41,142 bases of DNA from Deltaproteobacteria bacterium (lineage in GTDB: Bacteria; Desulfobacterota; Desulfobulbia; Desulfobulbales; Desulfocapsaceae): contig JAFDME010000014.1 of the NCBI GenBank assembly GCA_019306075.1, forward strand, positions 1 to 41,142. Direction: 5' to 3'. The notes beneath the pieces were generated by a model. That model was not told where the DNA came from, did no database searches, and was given only the letters and a program-made list of their open reading frames with translations. Both the position numbers and the translations under genes were made by a program. Positions 1 to 8,875 of the stretch are shown piece after piece (within the stretch, counting starts at the first letter, position 1; each line of letters opens with the position of its first letter).

Positions 1-1806
1 AAACCGCACTTCACGGGCAGTGTAACCCTTGGCAATTAGATCTTTCAGCGTGACCCTGTTTCCCGCCTCTCTGGACATCTTTTTGGAATCAACCATGACA
101 AGCTCGGAATGGAGCCAGTAGTTGGCAAGAGGTTTGCCGGTGAGAGCTTCGGCAGCCGCAATCTCATTTTCGTGGTGAGGAAAGATAAGGTCCCTGCTCG
201 AAGTGTGGATGTCCATGGTTGCACCAAGGTTTTCCGTAGCCATCGCCGAACACTCCACGTGCCAGCTCGGCCTCACATTACCCCAGTCCGTTTCAAAAAA
301 TATTCCCTTTTTCAACTCTCCCAGAGTTGACCGTTTAAGCAGGGTAAAATCCCGGGGGTTGTCCTTTTCATAGTTATCCAGATCAACGGTCCTGCCAAGT
401 TGAATCTTTCCAAGATCAATACCGGAAAGTCTGCCGTATTTCTTGAATTTTGAGATATCAAAATAGATAGATCCATGCTTTTCATAGGCATAGCCTTTAT
501 GGATGAGTTCATGCGTCATCTCAATCATTTGCGGAATATATTCCGATGCCCGGGGATATCCCTTTGCCCGCTTGACACCCAGGGCGTCGATATCCTCCAT
601 AAAACTGTCAATATATTTCGCGGTAAATTCATCCAGATCCTGACCCGCCTCAGCCGCCCCCGCAATGGTTCGGTCATCAATATCAGTCACATTCATATAT
701 GAATCGACCTGAATCCCCTTTGCCTCAAGACTGCGGGCAATGAGATCAGAAACAACAAACCTGCGACAGAGCTGGAGGTCTGCAAACTCATAGGCAGTCG
801 GACCACAGGAATAAAAGGTTGCCTTTCCCTCCTCCCGGGGTACAAACAATTCCTTTTTTTTGCTCAGGGTATTGTAGAAAAAAAGCTGATTCTTCTTCTC
901 TTCCCGCGGGGGAGGCGTAAAAAGCGGGGTACTCAGATAACGTTCCCCGCTGTCAGGCAGCATCACCACCACCAGGCCGTGATCAAGCCTCCCGCTGTAG
1001 TCAATGGCAGCGGACATGGCAGCACCACTGCTCATTCCCACCAGTATACCCTCACTTCTGGCAAGGCTTCTGGCCATCTCAAAAGACGGCTCATCATCAA
1101 TTTTCAAAATTAAATCAGGAACATTTTTGTCAAAAATCTCAGGCTTATACGACTCCTTCATATTTTTCAGCCCCTGGATCTTATGTCCCAAATGGGGCTC
1201 GACAGCAATAATCTTCACATGGGGCTGGAACTCGGCAAACCAGCGACATAAACCCATAACAGTCCCCGAAGTGCCCAGTGTGGCAATCAGGTGGGTGACT
1301 TTGCCTTCAGACTGCTCCCATATTTCCGGTGCGGTGCTGTTATAATGCGCCCTCCAGTTGGCTTCGTTATTAAACTGGTCAGCCAGGAAATAACGATCGG
1401 GGAACTCCCTTGCCAGAGCGTATACCTTTTCAATGGCCCCGTCTGTTGCCCGTTTGGCTGGAGTCAGAAGGATTTCAGCGCCATAGGCCTGCATGATTTT
1501 GCGCCGTTCAATGGATGCCGACTCAGGCATTACCAGAAGACAGCGATACCCCTTGGCGGCACAGACCATAGCCAGCCCTATACCGGTGTTTCCACTGGTT
1601 GCCTCAAGGACAATTTTATCCGGAGTCAAATCCCCCTTTGCCTCGCCATCTTCAATCATGGAGAGAGAAATTCTTTCTTTGACCGAACCACCGGGATTAC
1701 AGGACTCAAGCTTACCGTATATTTCAACGTTTTTGCCTGTAAACAACCGGTTAATACGTATAAGCGGGGTCTGTCCAATGGCGCTGAGAATATTTTGATG
1801 TAACAT
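1..1806 (-). CDS. Cysteine synthase fused to a cysteinyl-tRNA-synthetase-like domain (3' end outside window)
   Basis: One uninterrupted frame of 602 codons runs from ATG at 1806 off the left edge. Residues 1-300 are a complete PLP-dependent cysteine synthase (CysK/CysM family): PGGSVKER carries the probable PLP lysine K43, TSGNTG lies at 70-75, a GTSGTVMG phosphate loop follows, and PDSGERYLST closes the domain. After a short linker, residues about 306-602 align with CysRS: YSCGPTAYEF, NVTDIDDRTI, SWHVECSAM and DLIFPHHENE. The usual zinc ligands (C334, C519, the HH pair at 544-545) and the cysteine-site tryptophan W515 are kept. The HIGH signature is replaced by DLQL (343-346), KMSKS reads KMSRE (576-580), and the HGGG loop reads HTSS. 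The anticodon-binding part lies outside the window. Both halves can be recognised with confidence. Whether the synthetase half charges tRNA is doubtful; it could instead bind cysteine for another use. The gene starts 29 bp after a DciA-like gene. Confidence 0.88.
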   Translation of the reverse strand, partial: MLHQNILSAIGQTPLIRINRLFTGKNVEIYGKLESCNPGGSVKERISLSMIEDGEAKGDLTPDKIVLEATSGNTGIGLAMVCAAKGYRCLLVMPESASIERRKIMQAYGAEILLTPAKRATDGAIEKVYALAREFPDRYFLADQFNNEANWRAHYNSTAPEIWEQSEGKVTHLIATLGTSGTVMGLCRWFAEFQPHVKIIAVEPHLGHKIQGLKNMKESYKPEIFDKNVPDLILKIDDEPSFEMARSLARSEGILVGMSSGAAMSAAIDYSGRLDHGLVVVMLPDSGERYLSTPLFTPPPREEKKNQLFFYNTLSKKKELFVPREEGKATFYSCGPTAYEFADLQLCRRFVVSDLIARSLEAKGIQVDSYMNVTDIDDRTIAGAAEAGQDLDEFTAKYIDSFMEDIDALGVKRAKGYPRASEYIPQMIEMTHELIHKGYAYEKHGSIYFDISKFKKYGRLSGIDLGKIQLGRTVDLDNYEKDNPRDFTLLKRSTLGELKKGIFFETDWGNVRPSWHVECSAMATENLGATMDIHTSSRDLIFPHHENEIAAAEALTGKPLANYWLHSELVMVDSKKMSREAGNRVTLKDLIAKGYTAREVRF

Positions 1807-1835
1807 TGTTTTCTTCTAACTAACGAACCAGCTGA

Positions 1836-2333
1836 TTAATCTGAAGTCGATCCTTTACCCTGGTTAATCCTGCAGGCATGAGAAAGGTACCAGAGTTGCA
1901 ACAGAGCTTCACGGCACTTTTCATCGGCGATACAGCCTACCTGCCGTTCAAAGGCGGCCAGCTTTTCTTTATCAGGCTTGACAAAACTCACGGTGCGAGC
2001 CACAACTTTCCTGGATTTCTTAACGCCAACAGGCAAAACCAGTTTTATATCGGTAATTCTGCTCAACCTGAGAGACTGATTGAGGATATCGAGCAACTCA
2101 AACTTCCGGTATTGCAGCTGCTGCATCCAGGAAGAATTTTCAACCTCCAGCCACAGGATGCCGCGAACAATTTTCAGAGGCTGCGCGTGATCACTTATTT
2201 CGACATCCACAAGCTCCCTCCAGCGAGGAAAAATGGTGTGAAGATCCAGCTGTTTCTCCCATCCTTTTTCCCGCAGAAGATCCGGCAGTACAGCCGCTGC
2301 AGCCTTCGGTTTTTTCTTTTTAGACCAGACCAT
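1836..2333 (-). CDS. dciA: DUF721/DciA-family protein
   Basis: A 165-residue basic protein. Its N-terminal half (roughly residues 12-100) matches the DUF721 pattern: a short helix with LPDLLREKGW, an FPRWRELV segment, and a beta region ending in LWLEVENSSWMQQL. DUF721 includes DciA, which in most bacteria lacking DnaC/DnaI helps load the replicative helicase DnaB. That role is inferred from the family. The start codon is ATG at 2333. The C-terminal 60 residues are lysine/arginine-rich and not recognisable. The gene lies directly upstream of the cysteine synthase/CysRS-like fusion on the same strand, so the two may share a transcript. Confidence 0.75.
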   Translation of the reverse strand: MVWSKKKKPKAAAAVLPDLLREKGWEKQLDLHTIFPRWRELVDVEISDHAQPLKIVRGILWLEVENSSWMQQLQYRKFELLDILNQSLRLSRITDIKLVLPVGVKKSRKVVARTVSFVKPDKEKLAAFERQVGCIADEKCREALLQLWYLSHACRINQGKGSTSD

Positions 2334-2423
2334 TTATCAGGGACTCAACACCTCGGTTTTTCGACACTGTAGCGGATAAAAAACAGAAAGGAGAATACCT
2401 GTAAAATGCGGACTTGGCAAGTG

Positions 2424-2591
2424 TGATGGCGTCGTAAAAAGTCCGATCTCCTTCGTTGCAGGTTTTTCCCAGAACCTCAACATACCATATGTATGGTTGA
2501 GGGCCTGAAAAAAACACTGCGCCTCGTATATCGAACTTTTCGAAGTCTGCGCTTATCTATGGATGCAGTCGACCTTTTTACGAATTTATCA
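2424..2591. mobile_element. MITE-like element with TGAT-N4-TCGTAAAAAG termini
   Basis: The two ends of this 168-bp stretch are inverted copies: TGAT-N4-TCGTAAAAAGTC on the left, and on the right, read on the other strand, TGAT-N4-TCGTAAAAAGGTC. Inside it, CCTCAACATAC (2475 on) pairs with GTATGGTTGAGG to form a hairpin. It contains no real gene; the small open frame across it is incidental. Size, terminal inverted repeats and intergenic location fit a non-autonomous miniature transposable element. I see no second copy in the window. Confidence 0.5.
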
Positions 2592-2613
2592 AGTGTTGTT
2601 GTATTTGCCTCGG

Positions 2614-2650
2614 AAACAACAAACCCGCACACCTTATGCAGATGTGCGGG
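2614..2650 (-). terminator. Rho-independent terminator of glnA
   Basis: CCCGCACA and TGTGCGGG (2624-2650) form an 8-bp GC-rich stem with an 11-nt loop. On the minus strand it is followed by the T-rich run TTTGTTGTTT. It begins 34 bp past the glnA stop codon and is correctly oriented to end glnA transcription. Confidence 0.85.
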
Positions 2651-2683
2651 CAAACAGCAATACCAGTTTATTTTGTTCTCGGT

Positions 2684-4012
2684 CTAATAAACCGTGAGAT
2701 ACTCTTTAATCTCCCAATCAGTAACTGCAGTCCTGAAACTGTCCCACTCTTTTTCTTTTGCTTCAATATATTTGGTAAAGATATGATTTCCCAGGGTATC
2801 TCGAGCTATAGGACTTGCCTTCAACTCGTCAATTGCCTCCCGTAGACTTCCCGGCATAACCGTAATACCCTCCGCTTCCATTTCGGCGGCGGTCATTTTG
2901 AAAATATCCTGAGCCACTTCCGCCGGAGGAGTAAGTCCGTTCCTCACCCCGTCCAGGCCGGAATTCAACATCATTGCCAGGGCCAGATAGGGGTTGGCTG
3001 CCGGATCAGGGCAGCGTACTTCAGTCCGGGTGGAAAGACCCCTGGCGGCAGGTATCCTGATCAGTGCCGACCTGTTTGAAGCGGACCACGCAGCATAGAC
3101 AGGCGCCTCATAGCCGGGAACAAGACGTTTATAGGAGTTCACCAGCGGATTGGTAACAGCCGCAAAACCACGTGCGTTCTTCAAAGAACCCGCAATATAA
3201 GCATAGGCCACTTGGGTAAGCTGCAATCCGTCGTTCTCGTCAAAAAACGCATTGGTTCCATCAAGGTTAAAGAGAGACTGATTTGTATGCATGCCCGATC
3301 CATTTACACCAAAAATGGGTTTTGGCATAAAGGTGGCGTGAAGATTATATTTTGCAGCAACCGATTTCACTACCCATTTAAAAGTGACGGTATTATCTGC
3401 GGCAGCAAGTGCATCAGCGTATTTAAAGTTAATCTCATGCTGACCCTCTGCAACCTCATGATGAGACGCCTCAATCTCAAATCCCATCTTTTCAAGAACC
3501 TCGATGATCTCACGACGGCAATCGTTGGCCATATCTTCAGGATCAAGAGAAAAATAGCCGGCCACATCGTTGGTAATTGTTGTAGGCAAGCCTTTTTCGT
3601 CCCGTTCAAAGAGAAAGAATTCAGCTTCAGTTCCCACATTCATGGTATAGCCAAGCTCTTTTGCCTCAGCCAGAACACGCTTGAGATTCACCCGCGGGCA
3701 TCCCTCAAAAGGAGTTCCATCTGCCTTGTAGACATCACAGATTATACGGGCAGCCGCTATGCCGTCTTTGTTCCTCCAGGGCAGGACTGTAAAAGTGTCA
3801 TAGTCCGGCTTCAGATACATATCGGATTCATCAATTCGCACAAAACCATCAATAGATGAACCGTCAAACATCATATCCCCGTCCAGGGCCTTGCCTATCT
3901 GGCTCTGAGGAATGGCAACGTTTTTCATAAATCCGAAGATATCGACAAACTGCAGGCGGAAAAACTGAATGTTCTCTTCCTCGATTGTCTTCATTATCTG
4001 TTCTCTGGTCAT
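2684..4012 (-). CDS. glnA: Glutamine synthetase type I, alpha subclass
   Basis: Makes glutamine from glutamate, ammonia and ATP. The start is set at ATG 4012 (MTREQIMK), preceded by AAGGAGA at good spacing; the frame is open further upstream but lacks a ribosome site there. The product is 442 residues, the size of the short alpha subclass. It carries the N-terminal [16 protein letters not shown] signature, whose Arg corresponds to the feedback-inhibition Arg62 of Bacillus enzymes, the ATP-site and glutamate-site motifs ([16 protein letters not shown]) and a typical alpha C-terminus. The adenylylation loop of beta enzymes (a Tyr in a NLYDLPP-like context) is absent, so GlnE control is not expected. 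It lies downstream of glnD on the same strand, separated by 221 bp that may hold its own promoter, and ends at a clear terminator. Confidence 0.95.
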   Translation of the reverse strand: MTREQIMKTIEEENIQFFRLQFVDIFGFMKNVAIPQSQIGKALDGDMMFDGSSIDGFVRIDESDMYLKPDYDTFTVLPWRNKDGIAAARIICDVYKADGTPFEGCPRVNLKRVLAEAKELGYTMNVGTEAEFFLFERDEKGLPTTITNDVAGYFSLDPEDMANDCRREIIEVLEKMGFEIEASHHEVAEGQHEINFKYADALAAADNTVTFKWVVKSVAAKYNLHATFMPKPIFGVNGSGMHTNQSLFNLDGTNAFFDENDGLQLTQVAYAYIAGSLKNARGFAAVTNPLVNSYKRLVPGYEAPVYAAWSASNRSALIRIPAARGLSTRTEVRCPDPAANPYLALAMMLNSGLDGVRNGLTPPAEVAQDIFKMTAAEMEAEGITVMPGSLREAIDELKASPIARDTLGNHIFTKYIEAKEKEWDSFRTAVTDWEIKEYLTVY

Positions 4013-4106
4013 TTTTACAGTCTCCTTTTTTTCAATACGATTGTCTTGCAACCAGTTCTTTTTATCTTAACCCAAATAAGTAAGGTACTAAAAAACCAAT
4101 CGCCCT

Positions 4107-4134
4107 TTAATAACATTTCTGACATGTTTTGCAA
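4107..4134 (-). promoter_or_regulatory. Candidate sigma-70-type promoter of glnA
   Basis: On the minus strand, TTGCAA (4134-4129) and TATTAA (4112-4107) are separated by 16 bp, about 100 bp upstream of the glnA start. Each box matches the consensus at four of six positions. It is the best pair I see in this gap, but the support is weak. Confidence 0.3.
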
Positions 4135-4166
4135 CTGCCTAATGGATTTCCATTACATGTTTGTCA
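4120..4166. promoter_or_regulatory. Nested palindromes upstream of glnA (possible operator)
   Basis: A perfect stem, AATGG-ATTT-CCATT (4141-4154), is flanked by two ACATGT sites, in the contexts TGACATGT (4120-4127) and ACATGTTTGTCA (4155-4166), so the block reads as nested dyad symmetry. It overlaps and lies just upstream of the candidate glnA promoter, a suitable place for a repressor or activator. No known consensus is recognised. Confidence 0.35.
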
Positions 4167-4233
4167 TTTTTATACCGCTCAATCTCTTTTCCTGCTCTTT
4201 TGCTTTTCCTGACAACCTTCATCCCGGGACGGG

Positions 4234-6819
4234 CTAACTAACGGAATAATCAACAGAATGAAGCAAGCCGTGAATTATCTCCTGCTGAAATTCAGCATCA
4301 TCCACTTTTTCGCCCCGATCATCCAGCACATAAAAAACATCAATAAGCTGACCCACTTCCGTGGCGACATATGCCTTATGGATATCCATACCAAAATCCG
4401 CAAGCATCTGGGCAATATGATACAGCTGGCCAGGCAGATCCGCTGAATAGACCTCAATAATCGAATAAACCTCTGAACTTTTATTATCAATCAGCACCTT
4501 GGTCGCCACTTCACCTGTCAACTCACGCCGTCTGGTATATGCTGAGGCCAGCTTCCTGTGCAGCCGATGTCCCAGACCCAGCCTGTGACTGATTGCCTTA
4601 TCCAGATCGTTGTTCAACATCTGCCAGTCTTTTTCATCACAGCCAAGGCCGTCAACAGGTTTTACATCCAGCACATCAACAGCAGTACCGTCCGCCCAGG
4701 TGAAAATCTGTGCTCTGACTACAGCCAGGTTATTAAGCGCCATGACACCGCAGATTTTTGCCAGCAGGCCGGGCTTGTCAACAGCCATAACAAGCAGAGA
4801 CCAGCATTCACCATCCTCTTCCACCCTGATCAATGATTTCTGCCGCAGGAGCTGATAATGATCTCTGTGGATGCAAAGATGACGGGCGGCAATCTCGGGC
4901 GAAAAGGAGAGCAGGTAATCGGCTGAAAGATCGGCTGTGCACATCCTGACATCTCTTTCACCAGCCAGAATTTCATCCACCTGGCTGCGCAGCCACTCAA
5001 CGCCCTGCCCCACATGTTCTTCATCGGACACACTACCTCCCGCCTCTCCCCTGTGATCCAGATCGAGACGGGCATACACCTTATAATAAAGTTCCTCCAT
5101 CAGAGCGGCCTTCCACTCGCTCCAGGCGGATGGCCCGGTTGCCCTGGAGTCAGCCACAGAAATCAGATAAAGCATGGACAGCCTGTCCAGACTGCCGATA
5201 GTTTCGGCACATCTTTGAATAAAAAGTGTATCACTGAGATCCCTTCGCAATGCATTCTCGGGGATAAAGAGGTGATACCTGACAAGAAATTCCAGAGAAT
5301 CACACTCCGCACCACTTAATCCAAACCGTTTTCCGGCAGCGACAGCAAGTCCCGCACCTTCAACAGAATGATCCCTGCCCGCCCCTTTACCAATATCATG
5401 TAGAAGAGCTGCAAGGTAGAGCACCTGCTGCGACTTCACATCAAGCAGCACTCTCTCCATCTCCCCGGCCTGCACCTTTAATTCCGCCACGGTCTGCAGT
5501 GAATGCCTGTCAACGGTGTAGATATGATACACGTCGTACTGGACCAGGGTAATAATCCGGGCAAATTCAGGAATAGATACCGGCAGCAGTCCGGTCTCCA
5601 GCATCATCTCCAGCACCGCAAAAATATCCACGGCTTCAGATAATATGGAAAAAAAAGTTTTAGCAAAGCGGGAAGAGGAACGAACTTTATCATCGATAAG
5701 ATAAAGATAACCGGAAATCATCTTACGGGTTCCATGATGAAGAGGCAGCCCTGTTCTGGCCATAACCAGAAACAGACGGATAAGAATATTCGGTTTTTCC
5801 TGCAGCTGAGCAGAACGGGCAGTCAGATGAACTTTCCCCTTACGAATTTCAATCCCTTTTTCCACAACCTTATCAGGTACAATCGGCCCGCCGCCAAGAA
5901 GTCCGAGCACCTCGTCAACATGATCAAAAAAAAGATCTGTTATCACTGAAACTGTCTGCAGGCAGCTGTACACATCGCGCATAAAATCTTCAACAGCAAG
6001 AACACCATCACCTGCCCGATAACCAAAGGCAACCGCTACCTCTTCCTGCTGCTCAAAATAAAGCTGATCATTTTTTCGTTTGCTGAGAAAATGGAGGAAG
6101 ATGCGAAGACGAATCAGCATTTCCAGAGCAGCCTTGAAATCCCTCCACTCCTCATCAAGCAGCAGACCGGACCTGCACATATCCTCAAATCCGTTCAGAC
6201 CGAAAACAACCTGCGCAGTCCAGAGCATGGCCTGAATATCTCTCATCCCCCCGCGACCCTCTTTGATATTTGGTTCAAGAAGATAACTATGGGTTCCAAA
6301 TCTGGCGCGGCGGGAGAGACGATGCTTCTTCATCTCAGTTACAAATTCCTCTCTGCGGCCGTCAACAAAGGTGGTGGCGTAAAGGCGATTCAACTCTTCA
6401 AAAAGATCTTTCGATCCACAAACCAGCCGGGCGTCAAGCAGGGCCACCCTGAAGTAATACTCCTCCGTCGCATGATCGATCGACTCGGCAACACTTCGCA
6501 CCCCATGTCCAACTTCAAGACCGGCATCCCAGAGTGGATAAAGGACTCCATCAGCAACCCTGCCGACCTCCTCATATCCCGCCCGATAGAGAATCATCAA
6601 ATCGATATCAGAGCCGGGATAAAGTTCCTGTCGACCGTATCCGCCAATGGCAACAAGAGCAACAGAACCGCCATCCACCTCCGGCTGAACGGAGCGCAGA
6701 CAATCGCCGAGAAACCTGTCCACCAGCAGGCTGTACTCGCGAACAAAATCTACCCCCTCAGGCTCGTCCCGCCAGCGCTTTTCCAGCTGCTGATATTCAC
6801 TGCTGAATTTTGAAATCAT
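4234..6819 (-). CDS. glnD: [Protein-PII] uridylyltransferase / uridylyl-removing enzyme
   Basis: Senses glutamine and adds or removes UMP on PII. The 861 residues are full length for the family. In order: a nucleotidyltransferase domain with GGYGRQELYPGSDIDL at 59-74 (the GS...DxD catalytic core), a central helical region, an HD domain with ALLHDIGKG around 471-479 (metal-binding H474/D475), and two C-terminal ACT domains beginning near LLVMAVDKPGLLAKI and IEVYSADLPGQLYHI, which bind glutamine. ATG 6819 lies 3 bp after the PII stop codon with no strong ribosome site of its own, which suggests translational coupling to its substrate PII. glnA follows 221 bp downstream. Confidence 0.97.
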   Translation of the reverse strand: MISKFSSEYQQLEKRWRDEPEGVDFVREYSLLVDRFLGDCLRSVQPEVDGGSVALVAIGGYGRQELYPGSDIDLMILYRAGYEEVGRVADGVLYPLWDAGLEVGHGVRSVAESIDHATEEYYFRVALLDARLVCGSKDLFEELNRLYATTFVDGRREEFVTEMKKHRLSRRARFGTHSYLLEPNIKEGRGGMRDIQAMLWTAQVVFGLNGFEDMCRSGLLLDEEWRDFKAALEMLIRLRIFLHFLSKRKNDQLYFEQQEEVAVAFGYRAGDGVLAVEDFMRDVYSCLQTVSVITDLFFDHVDEVLGLLGGGPIVPDKVVEKGIEIRKGKVHLTARSAQLQEKPNILIRLFLVMARTGLPLHHGTRKMISGYLYLIDDKVRSSSRFAKTFFSILSEAVDIFAVLEMMLETGLLPVSIPEFARIITLVQYDVYHIYTVDRHSLQTVAELKVQAGEMERVLLDVKSQQVLYLAALLHDIGKGAGRDHSVEGAGLAVAAGKRFGLSGAECDSLEFLVRYHLFIPENALRRDLSDTLFIQRCAETIGSLDRLSMLYLISVADSRATGPSAWSEWKAALMEELYYKVYARLDLDHRGEAGGSVSDEEHVGQGVEWLRSQVDEILAGERDVRMCTADLSADYLLSFSPEIAARHLCIHRDHYQLLRQKSLIRVEEDGECWSLLVMAVDKPGLLAKICGVMALNNLAVVRAQIFTWADGTAVDVLDVKPVDGLGCDEKDWQMLNNDLDKAISHRLGLGHRLHRKLASAYTRRRELTGEVATKVLIDNKSSEVYSIIEVYSADLPGQLYHIAQMLADFGMDIHKAYVATEVGQLIDVFYVLDDRGEKVDDAEFQQEIIHGLLHSVDYSVS

Positions 6820-6822
6820 GCA

Positions 6823-7170
<348 letters not shown>

Positions 7171-7221
7171 CTAACGCCTTACTCCATAAAGATTGTCAAA
7201 AAACAGATAAACATAGACTCG

Positions 7222-7312
7222 GGAAAACCTTAAATCACAGAGAGCACAAAGGCCACAGAGAAAGAATAAATTTTGCCTTCTCTGTGCTCTCTGTGTCCTC
7301 TGTGGTAAGAGA
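7222..7312. repeat. CACAGAG-type inverted repeat, copy 1
   Basis: This intergenic repeat lies between amt and PII. It starts with GGGAAAACCTTAAAT. Its left arm of CACAGAG units pairs with the right arm TTCTCTGTGCTCTCTGTG, and it ends TCCTCTGTGGTAAGAG. Copies 2 (25562-25627) and 3 (30221-30262) share the ends and units. A long hairpin here could affect read-through from amt into the PII gene. Confidence 0.8.
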
Positions 7313-7428
7313 ATGGGGCTAACGCAGACAAGCTGCAAGTAAGTACCTTGGAGGTATATACCTATTTTTACGGCTGACTACTTCCCTCATTTCCTTGCTT
7401 TTTATTACCGCTTTTGCGGAGTAAGGTA

Positions 7429-8649
7429 TTAATTGTTGTATGCAGTCTCAGAATGCTCTGTAGAGTCCATACCTTCGATCTCAGCATCTTCAGGAAGACG
7501 CATTCCCATAACTCCGTGAACCACCTTGAAAAGTATCCAGCTGACAACAAAAGCGTAGGCAACAACAGCGACAATTCCTACAATTTGATAATATAACTGA
7601 ATCGGGTTTCCTGCAAGAAGCCCGTCAACCCCACCGGGATTCACCTTTTTTGAAGCAAAGATTCCCAGACAGATCGTACCAACAATACCGCCGACTCCAT
7701 GAATACCAACGACATCCAGGGAATCATCAAATTTAAACCTTGCCTTTGCACTGACTGCGAGAAAACAGCAGACACCGGCAAGGCAACCGATAACAATCGC
7801 CGCATTCGGGCCGACAAAACCCGCAGTGGGAGTAATAGTGGCCAGACCGCTGATGGCACCTGACGCTGCGCCGAGAGTCGTCGCCTTCCCCAGGGTCAGC
7901 CACTCCATCACTACCCACATAAGCATACCGGCCATACCGCCCATATGCGTTGCAACAAAGGCTGTTGCCGCAACCTCGTCGGCGGCCAGAGCAGAACCTC
8001 CATTAAAACCAAACCAGCCAAACCAGAGCAGCCCCGTACCAAGCATGGTCATTGGCAGGTTATGGGGCATAAAACTGGTCTTCCCGTACCCTCTTCGCTT
8101 CCCTATTACCAACACACCTGCCAGCGCCGCTGCCCCGCAGGTCGCATGAACCACCAGTCCCCCGGCAAAATCAACGACACCGAATTCCGCCAGCCATCCA
8201 CCCTTCCCCCATACCCAGTGACAGACAGGATTATAGACCAGAATTGTCCACGCCAGGGAAAAAACAAGGAACGGCACAAACCGCACCCGCTCGGCAAAGG
8301 CCCCGGTGATAAGTGCAGGTGTTATCACAGCGAACATACACTGGTACACCATAAATACCGTCTGGGGAATAGTCGGCGCGTAGTCGGCGCTGGGTGCACC
8401 GCTCACTCCCCTCAATCCGAACCATGACAGATCTCCGACAAAACCGCCTATATCAGGCCCGAAAGACATGGAATAGCCGATATACACCCACTCTATGGAG
8501 ATGAGAGATATCATAAAAAGGCTCTGCATTATGGTTCCGAGTACATTCTTTTTTCGTACCATCCCACCATAAAAAAGGGCAAGCCCGGGTGTCATCAGCA
8601 ACACCAGGCCTGCAGAAGCCAGGATAAATGCAGTGTCCGCCTTATTCAT
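7429..8649 (-). CDS. amt: Ammonium transporter
   Basis: A 406-residue Amt/MEP/Rh channel conducting ammonium or ammonia across the inner membrane. The start is placed at ATG 8649 (MNKADTAF), preceded by GAGGAGAT; the frame extends 22 codons upstream without a ribosome site. About eleven membrane segments are visible. Family markers include PGLALFYGGMV near the N-terminus, TGAFAERVRF, the twin pore histidines in VVHATCG and GIHGVGGIVG, and LLWFGWFGFNGGSAL. It has no obvious cleavable signal peptide. Gene order amt-PII-glnD is the usual pairing in which uridylylation of PII controls Amt gating. Confidence 0.96.
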   Translation of the reverse strand: MNKADTAFILASAGLVLLMTPGLALFYGGMVRKKNVLGTIMQSLFMISLISIEWVYIGYSMSFGPDIGGFVGDLSWFGLRGVSGAPSADYAPTIPQTVFMVYQCMFAVITPALITGAFAERVRFVPFLVFSLAWTILVYNPVCHWVWGKGGWLAEFGVVDFAGGLVVHATCGAAALAGVLVIGKRRGYGKTSFMPHNLPMTMLGTGLLWFGWFGFNGGSALAADEVAATAFVATHMGGMAGMLMWVVMEWLTLGKATTLGAASGAISGLATITPTAGFVGPNAAIVIGCLAGVCCFLAVSAKARFKFDDSLDVVGIHGVGGIVGTICLGIFASKKVNPGGVDGLLAGNPIQLYYQIVGIVAVVAYAFVVSWILFKVVHGVMGMRLPEDAEIEGMDSTEHSETAYNN

Positions 8650-8830
8650 TCTTATCTCCTCATAATTTATTTTCACAATAAACAAAGGGGAAAACCACTC
8701 TACCCATTGATCCATTTCCAGATGAGCGAGACGTTACAATATACATACCAGGGAGATAAATTTTAAAGTTTAATCTGATATTACAAATAATTAGGGACTA
8801 TTTTAGTAGAAGGCCCACCCCGATAATAAT

Positions 8831-8875
8831 AACATATATGTAATTTACAGTTAATTATGTAACATATATGTAATT
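8831..8875. promoter_or_regulatory. Paired AACATATATGTAATT sites between amt and mtnA
   Basis: The same 15-mer with a palindromic ACATATATGT core occurs at 8831-8845 and 8861-8875, exactly 30 bp (about three helical turns) apart. This is the spacing expected for cooperative binding by a dimeric regulator in a divergent intergenic region. The regulator is unknown. The rest of the 350-bp gap is AT-rich with no gene. Confidence 0.5.

Noticed and set aside
1291-1803. 170-codon plus-strand ORF opposite the cysteine synthase
   Set aside because: Antisense shadow of the cysteine synthase half of the fusion gene.
2320-2517. 65-codon minus-strand ORF over the dciA upstream gap
   Set aside because: It lies across the end of the MITE-like element and the dciA start; no ribosome site and no recognisable protein.
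7333-7352. Possible sigma-54 promoter before the PII gene (GGTAC...TTGCA on the minus strand)
   Set aside because: Only nine bases lie between GG and GC where ten are required, and the -24 box is poor.
7400-7440. Terminator-like hairpin after amt (CCGC-AAAA-GCGG)
   Set aside because: The stem has four solid pairs, and on the amt strand it is followed by A-rich rather than T-rich sequence.
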